Assembly (NCBI GenBank): GCA_030550155.1
Contig: JAUQPZ010000008.1
Coordinates: forward strand, 1 to 48,152
Length of the DNA stretch: 48,152 nt
Direction of reading: 5' to 3'
Source: Thermoproteota archaeon
Lineage (GTDB): Archaea > Thermoproteota > Nitrososphaeria_A > Caldarchaeales > Calditenuaceae
The translations under genes were made by a program, and so were the position numbers. Each line of letters starts with the position of its first letter. Within the stretch, counting starts at the first letter, position 1. The notes below the pieces were generated by a model. It had not been told where the DNA came from, searched no databases, and was given only the letters and a program-made list of their open reading frames with translations. Shown in pieces: positions 6,388 to 15,439 of the stretch.

Positions 6388-7896
6388 CTAGTCGGGGGTA
6401 TATAACAGCTCTGCAGTGCCCCTCATCTTCTCGTCTAGACCATTTGCTTGAATTATGTCGCGGTAAATGTAGTAAGAGGGTCTAACCCTCCTCTTCTTAG
6501 TCTGCGGGTCATATGTTATCAAGCCGAACCTCATCGAGAACCCCCTAGCCCACTCAAAGTTGTCGATATAGCTCCAGTGAAGGTATCCCCTCACATCACA
6601 CCCCTTCTTTACCGCATCCTCAACGGCAGCTATATGAGAGAATAGAAACTGGGGGCGGAGGCGGTCAAATCTATCCGCCGTACCATTCTCCGTCACCATC
6701 ATCGGCTTCCCATACCTGCTCAGCACAACCAGCACATTCCTCAGACCCTCTGGGTAAATCTCCCAGCCAAATTCAGATGTAGGCCTACCAGCAAGAGACG
6801 TCGAGGCGGGCTCACAAGCAAAACCATAACCCGGAACTATTACACCGGGCAGGGGTAATCCAGGGATAGTCGCAGCCTTAATAACTGTCCTCGAGTAATA
6901 GTTCACGCCTATCCAGTCCATCTTATCTCTCAGCTCCGGAACCTTCTCAGAGGGCTGAAGACCCATCATGCTTCTGTCGAGCTCGCCCTTAACCAGCGTC
7001 TCAAAATACCAGAGATTTGAGAAATAGTTCATCCTCTCCGAAGCCTGCCTATCGGCGTCGCTCTCTTTGTTTAAGGGCTCCACAGCTGAAGTAGCATAGA
7101 TTATTCCCACTTGAGAGTTTTTGCCGAGGACTCTCTTCAGCTCGTCGTAGCCGCGGGCATGAGCCATCACCAGATTCAGCCGAGCCTTCATGAGTCCCTC
7201 GACGCTAAAAAATGCTGGTGGGAAGCCGGCCACGGCCGCGTTTGGCCCGTATCCGATGTCTGTGACCACGAATGGCTCGTTGAAGGTGCTCCACATGTCC
7301 ACAATGTCCGCGAGCTTAGACCCAACAAAGTGCGCATACTTCACAAATTCTACGACATTTGCCGTGTCCACCCATCCAAGCGGCCCTTCTCGGAGAGCTG
7401 AGCTCCTTGCCCTCAGGGGGTCGTGAACCCATATTGGCTGGGTGAAGTGGTTGAGGTTCACTATGACTTTGAAGCCCCTTTCTCTGAGGTCCCTAATCAT
7501 CTCTCTGTAATGGTTTAAGGCGGCACCGTCGGCAAGCCTCTCCAGCTCCCTCTCGCTCTCAGAGGGAATCTCTACATCGCGGACTATCCCGTTCTCGATT
7601 GTGGCCCTCGCCTTAACTTCTCGAGTAGGCTTCGGAAATATCCTGCTCCACTCTACACCAATCCGCATAGTATTTGCTCCCAGCTCAGCGATCAGCTGAT
7701 GGTCTTGACGATAAAGGTCCCAATAGCCGGGCCCATCCTCAGGCCGATCTCCGCTCACAACTCTGCCCATAATGTTCAGTGGATCGGTAACCCACACGTA
7801 CCAGTCAGTCCCTCTATCAACTGCAGCATCGCTATACCCCATCTCGAACTGGAAGCCTGCCTCTGAAAAGCCCCACATGAAATCCTTACGAAGCAT
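6388..7896 (-). CDS. bgaS: GH1 family beta-glycosidase
   Basis: The 502-residue enzyme is close in length and pattern to the Sulfolobus beta-glycosidase (LacS). It removes non-reducing-end beta-linked sugars. The acid/base Glu lies in STFNEP (about residue 208) and the nucleophile Glu in VTENG (about residue 403). Other marks are FMWGFSEAGFQFEMG at the N-terminus, NHFTQPIWVHDP, and LHWSYIDNFEWARGF near the C-terminus. No signal peptide is seen, so it is cytoplasmic. GAGGTG lies about 10 bases ahead of the start. It is divergent from the sugar-type ABC transporter, suggesting it cleaves imported oligosaccharides. Confidence 0.93.
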   Translation of the reverse strand: MLRKDFMWGFSEAGFQFEMGYSDAAVDRGTDWYVWVTDPLNIMGRVVSGDRPEDGPGYWDLYRQDHQLIAELGANTMRIGVEWSRIFPKPTREVKARATIENGIVRDVEIPSESERELERLADGAALNHYREMIRDLRERGFKVIVNLNHFTQPIWVHDPLRARSSALREGPLGWVDTANVVEFVKYAHFVGSKLADIVDMWSTFNEPFVVTDIGYGPNAAVAGFPPAFFSVEGLMKARLNLVMAHARGYDELKRVLGKNSQVGIIYATSAVEPLNKESDADRQASERMNYFSNLWYFETLVKGELDRSMMGLQPSEKVPELRDKMDWIGVNYYSRTVIKAATIPGLPLPGVIVPGYGFACEPASTSLAGRPTSEFGWEIYPEGLRNVLVVLSRYGKPMMVTENGTADRFDRLRPQFLFSHIAAVEDAVKKGCDVRGYLHWSYIDNFEWARGFSMRFGLITYDPQTKKRRVRPSYYIYRDIIQANGLDEKMRGTAELLYTPD

Positions 7897-8031
7897 TCAT
7901 CAAACACCTCTTTTACGCGATAACAATTTATTCACTGGCATTAAAATCTTTGATAGCAACGTTATAGCATCCTACGCGGCCTAGTGTTGCGTACGGACTA
8001 AGTCATCAATATGTGGTTTAGGTGTAAAAAC

Positions 8032-8039
8032 TTATATAG
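8032..8039 (+). promoter_or_regulatory. TATA box of the ABC transporter operon
   Basis: TTATATAG at 8032-8039 is about 27 bases before ATG 8064, so the transcript is nearly leaderless. The 167-base divergent spacer also holds the bgaS promoter. I see no obvious operator dyad in it. Confidence 0.6.
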
Positions 8040-8063
8040 GGGATTCCTCCTTCCAGATAGTGC

Positions 8064-10268
8064 ATGATGACAAAAATATCATATGTAGCTTTTTCGACAG
8101 CGTTGCTCCTCGTTGCCGCCTTGCTGCTGTCTGCGGTGCCGGCGAGCTATGGTCAGCTGCCTCTTCCAGCAGGTGTGCCTAGGGGGGACGTCCTAGTTAT
8201 TGAGAATCACTGGGGAACATATGCCAATCCGAACAACTGGAACTCCATAGCCTCGCCCGGAGTAGGCCCCGCATCCATCGCACCAGGCGGAAGTGGATAT
8301 CAGCAGCTCTGTAAGGCGTTTCTCTGGTACATCAACACCTCAAACAGTATGTTGATACCATGGATAGCGGCTGAGCCACCCATCTACTCCCCAGACTTCA
8401 CAAGCCTAATCGTGAAGATTCGGGATGGTGTATATTGGAATGACGGAACCCCACTGACCGCAGAGGATGTTGTATTCACCCTCAAATATCTGAAGGAGGC
8501 TCCGGCCCCGATAGGTACAAACGAGAAGGCCTCTGTAAAGGACGCAAGAGCCTTGGATAAGCTAACCGCCCTTATTGAGCTCAACTCTCCTAACCCGAGA
8601 TGGCACTACTTCTACGCTGTAATAATCTACGGCGCCGGCGGAATACTGCCAAAACATGTCTGGGAGGGTAAGGACCCGCAGAAGTTTGAGAATAACCCGC
8701 CGCTTTGTGCTGGGCCGTATAACTTGAGGGCCGTTGACCCTGGTGGAAACTGGTTCCTCTGGGAGAGGTTCGACAATTGGTGGGGTTCTAAGGTATTCGG
8801 AGTTGTCCCGGCTGCAAAGTATGTCCTCTACATTAACCATGGGCCAGATGAGGCAAAAGCCCTCGCTATGACCAAGCACGAGCTCGACGCCCTGAGGACG
8901 TTGCTTCCAGAGCAGGCCGAGCTCGTTATAAAGAACAACCCATACCTGAAGGGTTGGAGGGCTAGCGCGCCATTCGCTTGGCCCCTAGACCCATGTGTGA
9001 AGGGGTTAGCATTCCAGACTAAGACCCCGCCGTTCGACAAGAGGGAGGTAAGATGGGCGCTCGCCTATGCTATAGACTACAGGGTAATTTACAGAGCGTT
9101 CGTGGGCATAGACAGATCAACTCCAACTCCAGCTGCACTACCCGTCATCCCGCACGCCTCAGACATTGAGAAATACTACATCCCACTGCTAGACTACCTG
9201 AAGCAATACGGCTATGATCCAGAACTGGTGCTTGACATTGCTAGGGAGAACGATGCTTGGTGGGCTGAGCAATACCCTGTCCTCGGCTTCTGGAAGCAGG
9301 ACCTTGCCAAGGCTGAGCAGCTCCTCACGGCCCAAGGATTTAGGAGAGGGGCAGACGGCAAGTGGCTAATGCCTGATGGAACGCCATGGACAATAGAGAT
9401 CAAGACGACTTCAGGTTTCGAGATGGAGAGCCAGAGAATAGCATTCTTGGCGGCTGACCAGTGGAGGGCATTCGGTATAGACGTAAAGGTAACGCCCCTC
9501 GAGTCCGGCCCATTCTCGACGTCTTACAGCATAGGCGACTTCCAGGTCGGCACCTTCTGGCCGGGCTGCAGCCAGATACTTGACCTCTACGCCAACTGGT
9601 ACAACAGGTGGCACTCCAAATACTGGACGCAGAAGAAGGGTGAGGGTGGTCACGGAACAGGGTGGAACACTGCCGAGGCGCCTATTGAGGAGCTTAACCG
9701 CATAGTGGATGAGCTTGAGAGGACGGCGCCAGACACCGAGAGGGCCTTCGAGCTCTACAGGGAGGCTCTGAAGATCTGGGTCAGGGACCTGCCCTGGCTT
9801 GGATTCTTCCCAACACCATTCTACACATTCCAAGACGGCTACGCGTGGGACAACTGGCCAACACATCCTGAGAACTACTACATGGATCCGGTCTCATGGT
9901 GGAGCCAGCACCTCTTCATCATACTGAAGGTCAAGCCGACTGGCAGAGCGCCGACTAAGGACGCGATAATGGATCCGAAACCACTAAAAGTTGCCAACAC
10001 GCCGCTCGTCAAGGTGGCCACGGCCGCTGAGTGGGAGAAACTCATAGGCGCACCACCGGCGGTAGGCGTGACGACGATAACCGTGAGGGAGACCCTGACT
10101 CAACAGGTCACTGAGGTCCGAACCCAGCTGGTCACGCAGGTCCAGACTCAAACCGTTACAACTCTTGATGTCGGGCTACTATCAGGAGTTGCGGCGGTAG
10201 TTGGAGTTGTCTTACTAGTTGTGGGCATAGCTGTCGGTAGAGCAATGGGACGGCGGAAGCCTGCATAG
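8064..10268 (+). CDS. ABC transporter substrate-binding protein, family 5, membrane-anchored
   Basis: The 734-residue extracellular binding protein has a signal peptide (residues 1-30, ending near ASYG), an SBP_bac_5 domain (about 45-640, with VYWNDGTPLTAEDVVFTLKY and RWALAYAIDYRVI), then a Thr/Val/Gln-rich stalk (VTEVRTQLVTQVQTQTVTT) and a C-terminal membrane helix followed by RRKPA. This stalk-and-anchor design is usual for archaeal binding proteins. Family-5 proteins bind peptides, nickel or, in hyperthermophiles, oligosaccharides such as cellobiose. The divergent GH1 gene favours a sugar ligand. Two permease and two ATPase genes follow. Confidence 0.92.
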   Translation: MMTKISYVAFSTALLLVAALLLSAVPASYGQLPLPAGVPRGDVLVIENHWGTYANPNNWNSIASPGVGPASIAPGGSGYQQLCKAFLWYINTSNSMLIPWIAAEPPIYSPDFTSLIVKIRDGVYWNDGTPLTAEDVVFTLKYLKEAPAPIGTNEKASVKDARALDKLTALIELNSPNPRWHYFYAVIIYGAGGILPKHVWEGKDPQKFENNPPLCAGPYNLRAVDPGGNWFLWERFDNWWGSKVFGVVPAAKYVLYINHGPDEAKALAMTKHELDALRTLLPEQAELVIKNNPYLKGWRASAPFAWPLDPCVKGLAFQTKTPPFDKREVRWALAYAIDYRVIYRAFVGIDRSTPTPAALPVIPHASDIEKYYIPLLDYLKQYGYDPELVLDIARENDAWWAEQYPVLGFWKQDLAKAEQLLTAQGFRRGADGKWLMPDGTPWTIEIKTTSGFEMESQRIAFLAADQWRAFGIDVKVTPLESGPFSTSYSIGDFQVGTFWPGCSQILDLYANWYNRWHSKYWTQKKGEGGHGTGWNTAEAPIEELNRIVDELERTAPDTERAFELYREALKIWVRDLPWLGFFPTPFYTFQDGYAWDNWPTHPENYYMDPVSWWSQHLFIILKVKPTGRAPTKDAIMDPKPLKVANTPLVKVATAAEWEKLIGAPPAVGVTTITVRETLTQQVTEVRTQLVTQVQTQTVTTLDVGLLSGVAAVVGVVLLVVGIAVGRAMGRRKPA

Positions 10269-10284
10269 AAAAATAATTCATGCA

Positions 10285-10296
10285 TTTTTTTCTTTT
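10285..10296 (+). terminator. T-rich archaeal-type terminator after the SBP gene
   Basis: Seven T, one C and four T follow the SBP stop, with no strong hairpin, as expected for intrinsic archaeal termination. Partial read-through into the permeases would give the usual excess of binding protein. Confidence 0.45.
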
Positions 10297-10306
10297 AGTT
10301 GTGCAA

Positions 10307-10314
10307 AATATATA
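10307..10314 (+). promoter_or_regulatory. TATA box of the permease-ATPase genes
   Basis: AATATATA at 10307-10314 predicts a start near 10338, ten bases ahead of TTG 10348. The permeases may therefore be transcribed separately from the SBP gene. Confidence 0.5.
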
Positions 10315-10347
10315 TCCAGCAGTTTATTCTTTAAAGGGTGGTAAGAC

Positions 10348-11355
10348 TTGAGTAGGCTGTTAATATTCATAGCCTCAAGGCTCGTGGCCTTCGCCTTCAC
10401 AGTGGTTATAGGCGTCTCGGTTGTCTTCATAATTCCGAGGCTTCTACCATACAACCCCGTTGAGGCACAGATAGGCTTCATATATTCTATAGGGCAGTTC
10501 TACGACCCCACGGCAATCGAGATGCTTAGACAGACACTCTATGAGTTATATGGGTTAAAGGGTAATCCCATAGAACAGTATTTCGCGGTCTGGCGCAGGA
10601 TTTTGACATTCGACCTCGGGCCATCAATAATGAATTTCCCGACACCTGTTATCACTCTAATTAGTATAGCCTTACCTTGGACTATAGGCCTCTTAACTTT
10701 CTCCACACTTTTCTCTTGGACGGTTGGAAACATTATAGGAACGGTTGCGAGCTTCTTCAATCATAAGAAGTTCTCGAAAGCATTAACGGGTATAGCCGTA
10801 GTCCTTTACCCTGTCCCATACTTCATTCTAGCCCTAGTCTTGATGTTCACCTTCGCATACCTGATTCCCATATTCCCGCTTGGAGGAGGGCTCACGCTCG
10901 TAGGCATGGGCTTGAGCCTCGAGCTGGCCCTCAATCTTGCTAAGCATGCCGCGCTACCAGCCATCTCAATCATAATACCCGGAGCCCTCGGATGGTGGTT
11001 CCTTTCATCCTATACTCTCACTACTCAGAAGAAGACTGAAGACTTCGTAAGGTATGCGGAGCTCAAGGGCCTGTCCAGCAGGGTGGTGCTTAGGCGATAC
11101 CTTATCAGAAACATTCTTATGCCGCAGACAACGGCCCTCGGCTTAGCTCTGGGGGGAATCTTCAGCGGCGCGCTTCTCACGGAAGTAGTCTACGCTTATC
11201 CGGGAATCGGCCGGCTCCTATACGCGGCGATAATAAACAACGACTACAACATGATCATGGGGATATCTTTACTCTCAATACTGGGTGTATCTCTCGCCAC
11301 GCTCCTTCTTGACTTGATATATCCCTTAATAGACCCCACAGTAAGGTATAGGTGA
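10348..11355 (+). CDS. dppB: ABC transporter permease, DppB type
   Basis: The 335-residue inner-membrane permease of the oligopeptide/oligosaccharide family has about six membrane helices. Conserved parts are VVFIIPRLLPYNP at the N-terminus, FDLGPSIMNFPTPV, and the ATPase-docking EAA-like loop near ELKGLSSRVVLRRYLIRN. It ends in IDPTVRYR, typical of DppB. TTG 10348 is preceded by GGGTGGT. The stop overlaps the GGTGA binding site of the next gene. It is strikingly similar to the orphan permease at 15440-16474. Confidence 0.9.
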   Translation: MSRLLIFIASRLVAFAFTVVIGVSVVFIIPRLLPYNPVEAQIGFIYSIGQFYDPTAIEMLRQTLYELYGLKGNPIEQYFAVWRRILTFDLGPSIMNFPTPVITLISIALPWTIGLLTFSTLFSWTVGNIIGTVASFFNHKKFSKALTGIAVVLYPVPYFILALVLMFTFAYLIPIFPLGGGLTLVGMGLSLELALNLAKHAALPAISIIIPGALGWWFLSSYTLTTQKKTEDFVRYAELKGLSSRVVLRRYLIRNILMPQTTALGLALGGIFSGALLTEVVYAYPGIGRLLYAAIINNDYNMIMGISLLSILGVSLATLLLDLIYPLIDPTVRYR

Positions 11356-11362
11356 GAAGAGT

Positions 11363-12283
11363 TTGACCCTCACAGAGCGGCCTGGTATTGACATGCTGAA
11401 AGTAGTGGGAATGGGGGTTTCCAGATTCTCACAAACTTTTTTAGATGTTTACAGGACCAGCCGAACCTTCAGAATAGGCCTCATCATGTTCGTAGCTTTA
11501 GTGGCATTGGGTGTGGGGGTTGGCTCTTTCTCACCCTTTGATCCCAGAAGATGGTATCTGGTTACCCCTAACAGGCCTCCAGGCCTTGACTATCTGTTGG
11601 GGACAACTACGAACGGTCAAGACGTTTTCTGGCTCCTAACTTGGAGCATTAGGAATTCTCTCATCATCGGGCTTGTAACCGCTATGGTGGCCTCGCATGT
11701 TGGATTATTATTAGGCATGCTTGCGGGGGCGAGAGGTGGCCTGCTTGACCGGGTTCTCATGGTTATCACCGACTCGTTCGTCGTCATTCCGGCGCTACCC
11801 ACGCTGATATTGCTGGCAGTTCTTTTAAGAGACGTTATGACTATACCATTGATGGGACTGATCATCAGCATCTTCTCCTGGCCCTGGCCTTCCAGGCAGG
11901 TAAGGGCTATGGTTCTATCTCTCCGCGAGCGCGACTTCATCTCAACCTCCATCTTCTCTGGCTACGGTGTTTGGGGAAGAGTCGTCAGAGACTATCTGCC
12001 TTTTATCCTCCCATGGCACCTCGTAAACTTGACAAACACCGTGCTGTTCGCCATCTCAAGCGAAGCTGCTCTAGCCGTTATAGGAGTGTCGATATTGAGC
12101 GAGGCAACGCTCGGCGTGATGATCTACTGGGCCCTAAACTACTCAGCCCTGTTTAGGGGTCTCTGGTGGTGGCTCATCTCGCCGGTAATAACGATCATTC
12201 TCGTATTCGTCTCTCTCTTCCTAATATCAAAGGGTATATCGGACTACTCGAACCCAAGGCTGAGGTGGCAGGCCAAGGGGTGA
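11363..12283 (+). CDS. dppC: ABC transporter permease, DppC type
   Basis: The second permease has 306 residues. It shows the DppC layout: a first helix, an extracellular loop with DYLLGTTTNGQDVFWLLTW (LGTDxxGRDV in relatives), then five helices and the loop MVLSLRERDFISTSIFSGYG that contacts the ATPase. It is co-transcribed with dppB (7-base gap, GGTGAGAAG before TTG 11363) and dppD (5-base gap). Confidence 0.9.
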   Translation: MTLTERPGIDMLKVVGMGVSRFSQTFLDVYRTSRTFRIGLIMFVALVALGVGVGSFSPFDPRRWYLVTPNRPPGLDYLLGTTTNGQDVFWLLTWSIRNSLIIGLVTAMVASHVGLLLGMLAGARGGLLDRVLMVITDSFVVIPALPTLILLAVLLRDVMTIPLMGLIISIFSWPWPSRQVRAMVLSLRERDFISTSIFSGYGVWGRVVRDYLPFILPWHLVNLTNTVLFAISSEAALAVIGVSILSEATLGVMIYWALNYSALFRGLWWWLISPVITIILVFVSLFLISKGISDYSNPRLRWQAKG

Positions 12284-12288
12284 CTTAA

Positions 12289-13272
12289 TTGTCATCAGAG
12301 TCAAGTGTCTTAGAATGCCGTAACGTAACAGCACACTACGACATAGGTAAAGGAATAAGGGTTAGGGCGGTTGACGACGTTGAGCTGTCTGTAAAGGGGC
12401 GCGAGATACTGGGGCTGGCCGGCGAGTCTGGTTGCGGAAAGACAACCCTGATGCGTACCATCTACAGAGACGTGTCGCCGCCTCTCAGGGTCGTTTCAGG
12501 CTCAGTAACGATAAGGGTGAAGGATGGTGAGGAAATAGACATCTACAAGCTGAGCGACGCAGAACTGAGAAGAATCAGGGCCAAGGTTCTCTCATATATT
12601 CCGCAGGGGTCAATGTCCGTTATGAATCCTACCTCACGGGTAAAGCACCAGTTCTTCGAGGTTTTCCGGAAATATGGCAGGTTCAAAAAGGGCGAGATAT
12701 TGCAGCAGGTTAAAGGGCGACTTCAAGAGCTTGGCCTCCGAGAAAGCATACTAGAGTCCTATCCTCATCAACTAAGCGGTGGGATGAGGCAGCGAACGGT
12801 AATAGCTTTGGCGACTATAATGAATCCCAGCGTGGTGCTGGCTGACGAGCCTACCTCAGCACTTGACGTGGTTTATCAGCGCGGAGTGGTTGAGATGATT
12901 CAGAACATCAGAGATATGTTCGGCACGTCCTTCATTATCGTATCACACGACATGGGACTTCACAACCAGATAACAGATAGAATAGCGATAATGTATGCGG
13001 GGAAAATAATTGAGGTGGGGAAAACCGACGGCATCTTCAGCGACCCCTTACACCCCTACACGGAAGGCCTCATCAACTCGATTCCCAGAATAGGAGGGTC
13101 CAAGAAGCTTGAGGGCCTCTCAGGACTACCTCCCAACCTCGCCAACCCGCCTCCAGGTTGCAGGTTCCACCCAAGATGCCCCTACAGGATGGAGAAGTGT
13201 GCTATAGAGGAGCCGCCAATCTTCAGGATAGGTGACAGGGTGGTCTCATGCTGGCTTTTAGAGGGGAAGTGA
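12289..13272 (+). CDS. dppD: ABC transporter ATP-binding protein, DppD type
   Basis: This ATPase subunit (327 residues) powers the transporter. It has Walker A GESGCGKTT, Q loop YIPQGSMSVMNP, signature LSGGMRQR, Walker B VVLADEPTSALD and the H-loop IIVSHD. The C-terminal oligopeptide-transporter extension ends in PGCRFHPRCPYRMEKC, the cysteine motif proposed to bind an iron-sulfur cluster in this family. Start TTG 12289 lies five bases after dppC. Confidence 0.93.
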   Translation: MSSESSVLECRNVTAHYDIGKGIRVRAVDDVELSVKGREILGLAGESGCGKTTLMRTIYRDVSPPLRVVSGSVTIRVKDGEEIDIYKLSDAELRRIRAKVLSYIPQGSMSVMNPTSRVKHQFFEVFRKYGRFKKGEILQQVKGRLQELGLRESILESYPHQLSGGMRQRTVIALATIMNPSVVLADEPTSALDVVYQRGVVEMIQNIRDMFGTSFIIVSHDMGLHNQITDRIAIMYAGKIIEVGKTDGIFSDPLHPYTEGLINSIPRIGGSKKLEGLSGLPPNLANPPPGCRFHPRCPYRMEKCAIEEPPIFRIGDRVVSCWLLEGK

Positions 13273-13275
13273 TCA

Positions 13276-14268
13276 GTGGAGAAAAATAGCCTTTTGAGGG
13301 TTAGGCACCTTACCAAGATCTTTAAGACAGGGGGGCTGTTATTTGGTAAAAAGTTCAGAGCAGTAGACGATGTCTCCTTCAATCTAGGCGGCGACTCATC
13401 CAGCATATTCACGATAGTTGGTGAGAGCGGGTGCGGCAAAACCACTCTGGCAAGAATGATCCTAGGCCTTATTGAGCCGACTTCTGGGAGTATTGAGATC
13501 TTGGGCAGAGACGTTGCTCGTCTTTCGTCAAAGGAGAGAAGTCACTGGCTCCCGAAGGTTATCCAGCCAGTATTCCAGAACCCATTCGAAGCCTTCAATC
13601 CGCTCAGAAAAGTTTACTCATATCTGCTGCACACGGCAACATCGGTGGCCGGGATAGAGGATAAGGCGGAGGCCGTGGAGCGTGTTAACCGGGCCCTTGA
13701 GGAGGTGAGGCTCTCCCCTGAGGTCGCGATGAGGTCGCCCTACGAGCTCTCCGGCGGACAGGTTCAGCGTCTCTCGATAGCCCGAGCAATAATACCCAAC
13801 CCCAAACTCATCATAGCCGACGAGCCCGTCTCCATGATTGACGCCTCGCTCAGGATGGGGATTCTGAACATATTTAAGCAACTGAAGGACGAGATGGACA
13901 TTAACTTCATCTACATAACACATGACCTCTCCACCGCCTACTACATCAGCGACCTGATAGCAGTGATGTATAAGGGCTCTTTCGCCGAGATCGGCCAGGC
14001 AGAAGCTATCTTCAAAGAGCCCCTCCACCCCTACACTCAGCTGCTGATCGAGTCGATACCCCGGGTCGATAGGAGATGGACCGGCAAAATTAAGGTCTCT
14101 GTCACGGAGGTGGAGGAATATCTGTTGCCGGGCTGTAAATTCGCTGACCGGTGCCCATATGTCATGGAGATCTGTAAAAAGAAGGCTCCGCCACTCATTA
14201 CTACCAGCGGTGGCGTGCGTGTTTCTTGTTGGCTCTACAATGAAGAGAAAGGGGTTGCGAAGCACTAG
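13276..14268 (+). CDS. dppF: ABC transporter ATP-binding protein, DppF type
   Basis: The second ATPase (330 residues) has Walker A GESGCGKTT, Q loop PVFQNPFEAFNP, signature LSGGQVQRL, Walker B LIIADEPVSMID and H-loop YITHDLS. The D loop reads SMID instead of the usual SALD. The C-terminus carries PGCKFADRCPYVMEIC, the same cysteine motif as DppD. GTG 13276 follows dppD by three bases. The last four bases overlap the convergent oxidoreductase gene. Confidence 0.93.
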   Translation: MEKNSLLRVRHLTKIFKTGGLLFGKKFRAVDDVSFNLGGDSSSIFTIVGESGCGKTTLARMILGLIEPTSGSIEILGRDVARLSSKERSHWLPKVIQPVFQNPFEAFNPLRKVYSYLLHTATSVAGIEDKAEAVERVNRALEEVRLSPEVAMRSPYELSGGQVQRLSIARAIIPNPKLIIADEPVSMIDASLRMGILNIFKQLKDEMDINFIYITHDLSTAYYISDLIAVMYKGSFAEIGQAEAIFKEPLHPYTQLLIESIPRVDRRWTGKIKVSVTEVEEYLLPGCKFADRCPYVMEICKKKAPPLITTSGGVRVSCWLYNEEKGVAKH

Positions 14269-15350
14269 ATTCCTGGTAGGGTGATTCTAACTTCTTTTCC
14301 CGTGCTGGAGGACTCGTAGATGGCGTCTATGATGGAGTGTAGAATGACGCTTTGCCATCCTGTTACGGGGGGCTCGACGCCCTCGGTTATGGATTTGATG
14401 AAGGCTTTCGTCATCTCGAGTGGGAGGTCGGCGTTTGGGAGTATTGGTTTTGAGTCGAATAAGAAGTGCTTGGTTCTGGAGTAATATCCTATGCCCTGTA
14501 GAGCTTCGTGCCCCTCGGCCTCCACTCCCCCTTTATCCCCCAGAATGCGCAGTCTACCCACCTCCTCTCTGTGAGAGACGTTTGCAGCCCATGCAGTCTC
14601 CAGAGCGAGGCTCATCCCATTCTCAAACTTCACGAAGCCTGCGGCAAAGTCTTCAAGCTCGAACTTGCCCGGGTCCCATGTCCCCCAGTTGAACTTTATT
14701 TCTTCAGGGTCTCTTCCAAACTTTGTGTAAACGGCTCCGCTGGCGGATACAGGCTTCCTGAACCCTGTTAAGGCCAATATGTTGTCGAGCATGTAGCACC
14801 CTATATCTAGGAGAACTCCTCTTCCGCCGGAGAGCTCTTTGTCGATGAAGGTTGGCTTGCCCGGTATCCCTCTTCTCCTCACCAGATATCCATATGCGTA
14901 ATATGGCTCTCCAAGCATACCAGTTTCCACGAGCTCAAGCCCGTATCTCAGGGCCGGTGAGAACCTCGACCAGAAGCCCACCATCAAGACTTTATTGGCA
15001 TGCACAGAAGCTCTTACAACCTCCACAACCTCCTGAAGACTTGCGCCAAGAGGCTTATCAACGAGAGCGTGGACCCCGCGCCTGAGGCACTCGACAGCAA
15101 TTCTGTAGTGAAGCCCTGAAGGAGTCGCTATACTCACGGCCTCGAGGCTCTCCCTCTCTATCATCTCCCTGAAGTCGGTGTAGCCTGCTACGTGGAACTC
15201 TTGGCAAACTCTATTCAGTGTGGCTTGGTCTGTGTCGCAGACGGCTACTACTCTCGCATTAGGCGTTCTCGTGAGAGGTATTAAGTGGCGCCCTCTACCA
15301 TGACCACCAACACCTATAACACCAACTCTGACTTCGGCCATAATATACAC
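14265..15350 (-). CDS. Gfo/Idh/MocA family oxidoreductase
   Basis: A 361-residue NAD(P)-dependent sugar-type dehydrogenase. The Rossmann start is VRVGVIGVGGHGRGRHLIPL. The conserved Lys of the family lies in ALVDKPLGAS, matching the EKP motif of relatives, and GGRGVLLDIGCYMLDN is the C-terminal domain signature. Members oxidise or reduce sugars and inositols, so it could process the transported sugar. Substrate cannot be read from sequence. Start is GTG 15350 or ATG 15341; the TATA box at 15374-15383 favours a leaderless start at 15350. Confidence 0.87.
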   Translation of the reverse strand: MYIMAEVRVGVIGVGGHGRGRHLIPLTRTPNARVVAVCDTDQATLNRVCQEFHVAGYTDFREMIERESLEAVSIATPSGLHYRIAVECLRRGVHALVDKPLGASLQEVVEVVRASVHANKVLMVGFWSRFSPALRYGLELVETGMLGEPYYAYGYLVRRRGIPGKPTFIDKELSGGRGVLLDIGCYMLDNILALTGFRKPVSASGAVYTKFGRDPEEIKFNWGTWDPGKFELEDFAAGFVKFENGMSLALETAWAANVSHREEVGRLRILGDKGGVEAEGHEALQGIGYYSRTKHFLFDSKPILPNADLPLEMTKAFIKSITEGVEPPVTGWQSVILHSIIDAIYESSSTGKEVRITLPGI

Positions 15351-15373
15351 CGCAAAAGGTTAAGATACTCTGC

Positions 15374-15383
15374 GAAATATAAG
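15374..15383 (-). promoter_or_regulatory. TATA box of the Gfo/Idh/MocA gene
   Basis: On the minus strand it reads CTTATATTTC, about 28 bases before GTG 15350. Confidence 0.5.
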
Positions 15384-15439
15384 AGTTGAGTAAAGAGTGA
15401 CCACGTGAAGTGTTCCTGAAACTGAGAAGGGGGGTATGA

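Noticed and set aside
9411-9866. Minus-strand open frame of 151 codons inside the SBP gene
   Set aside because: Antisense to well-conserved SBP sequence, with no promoter or recognisable motif.
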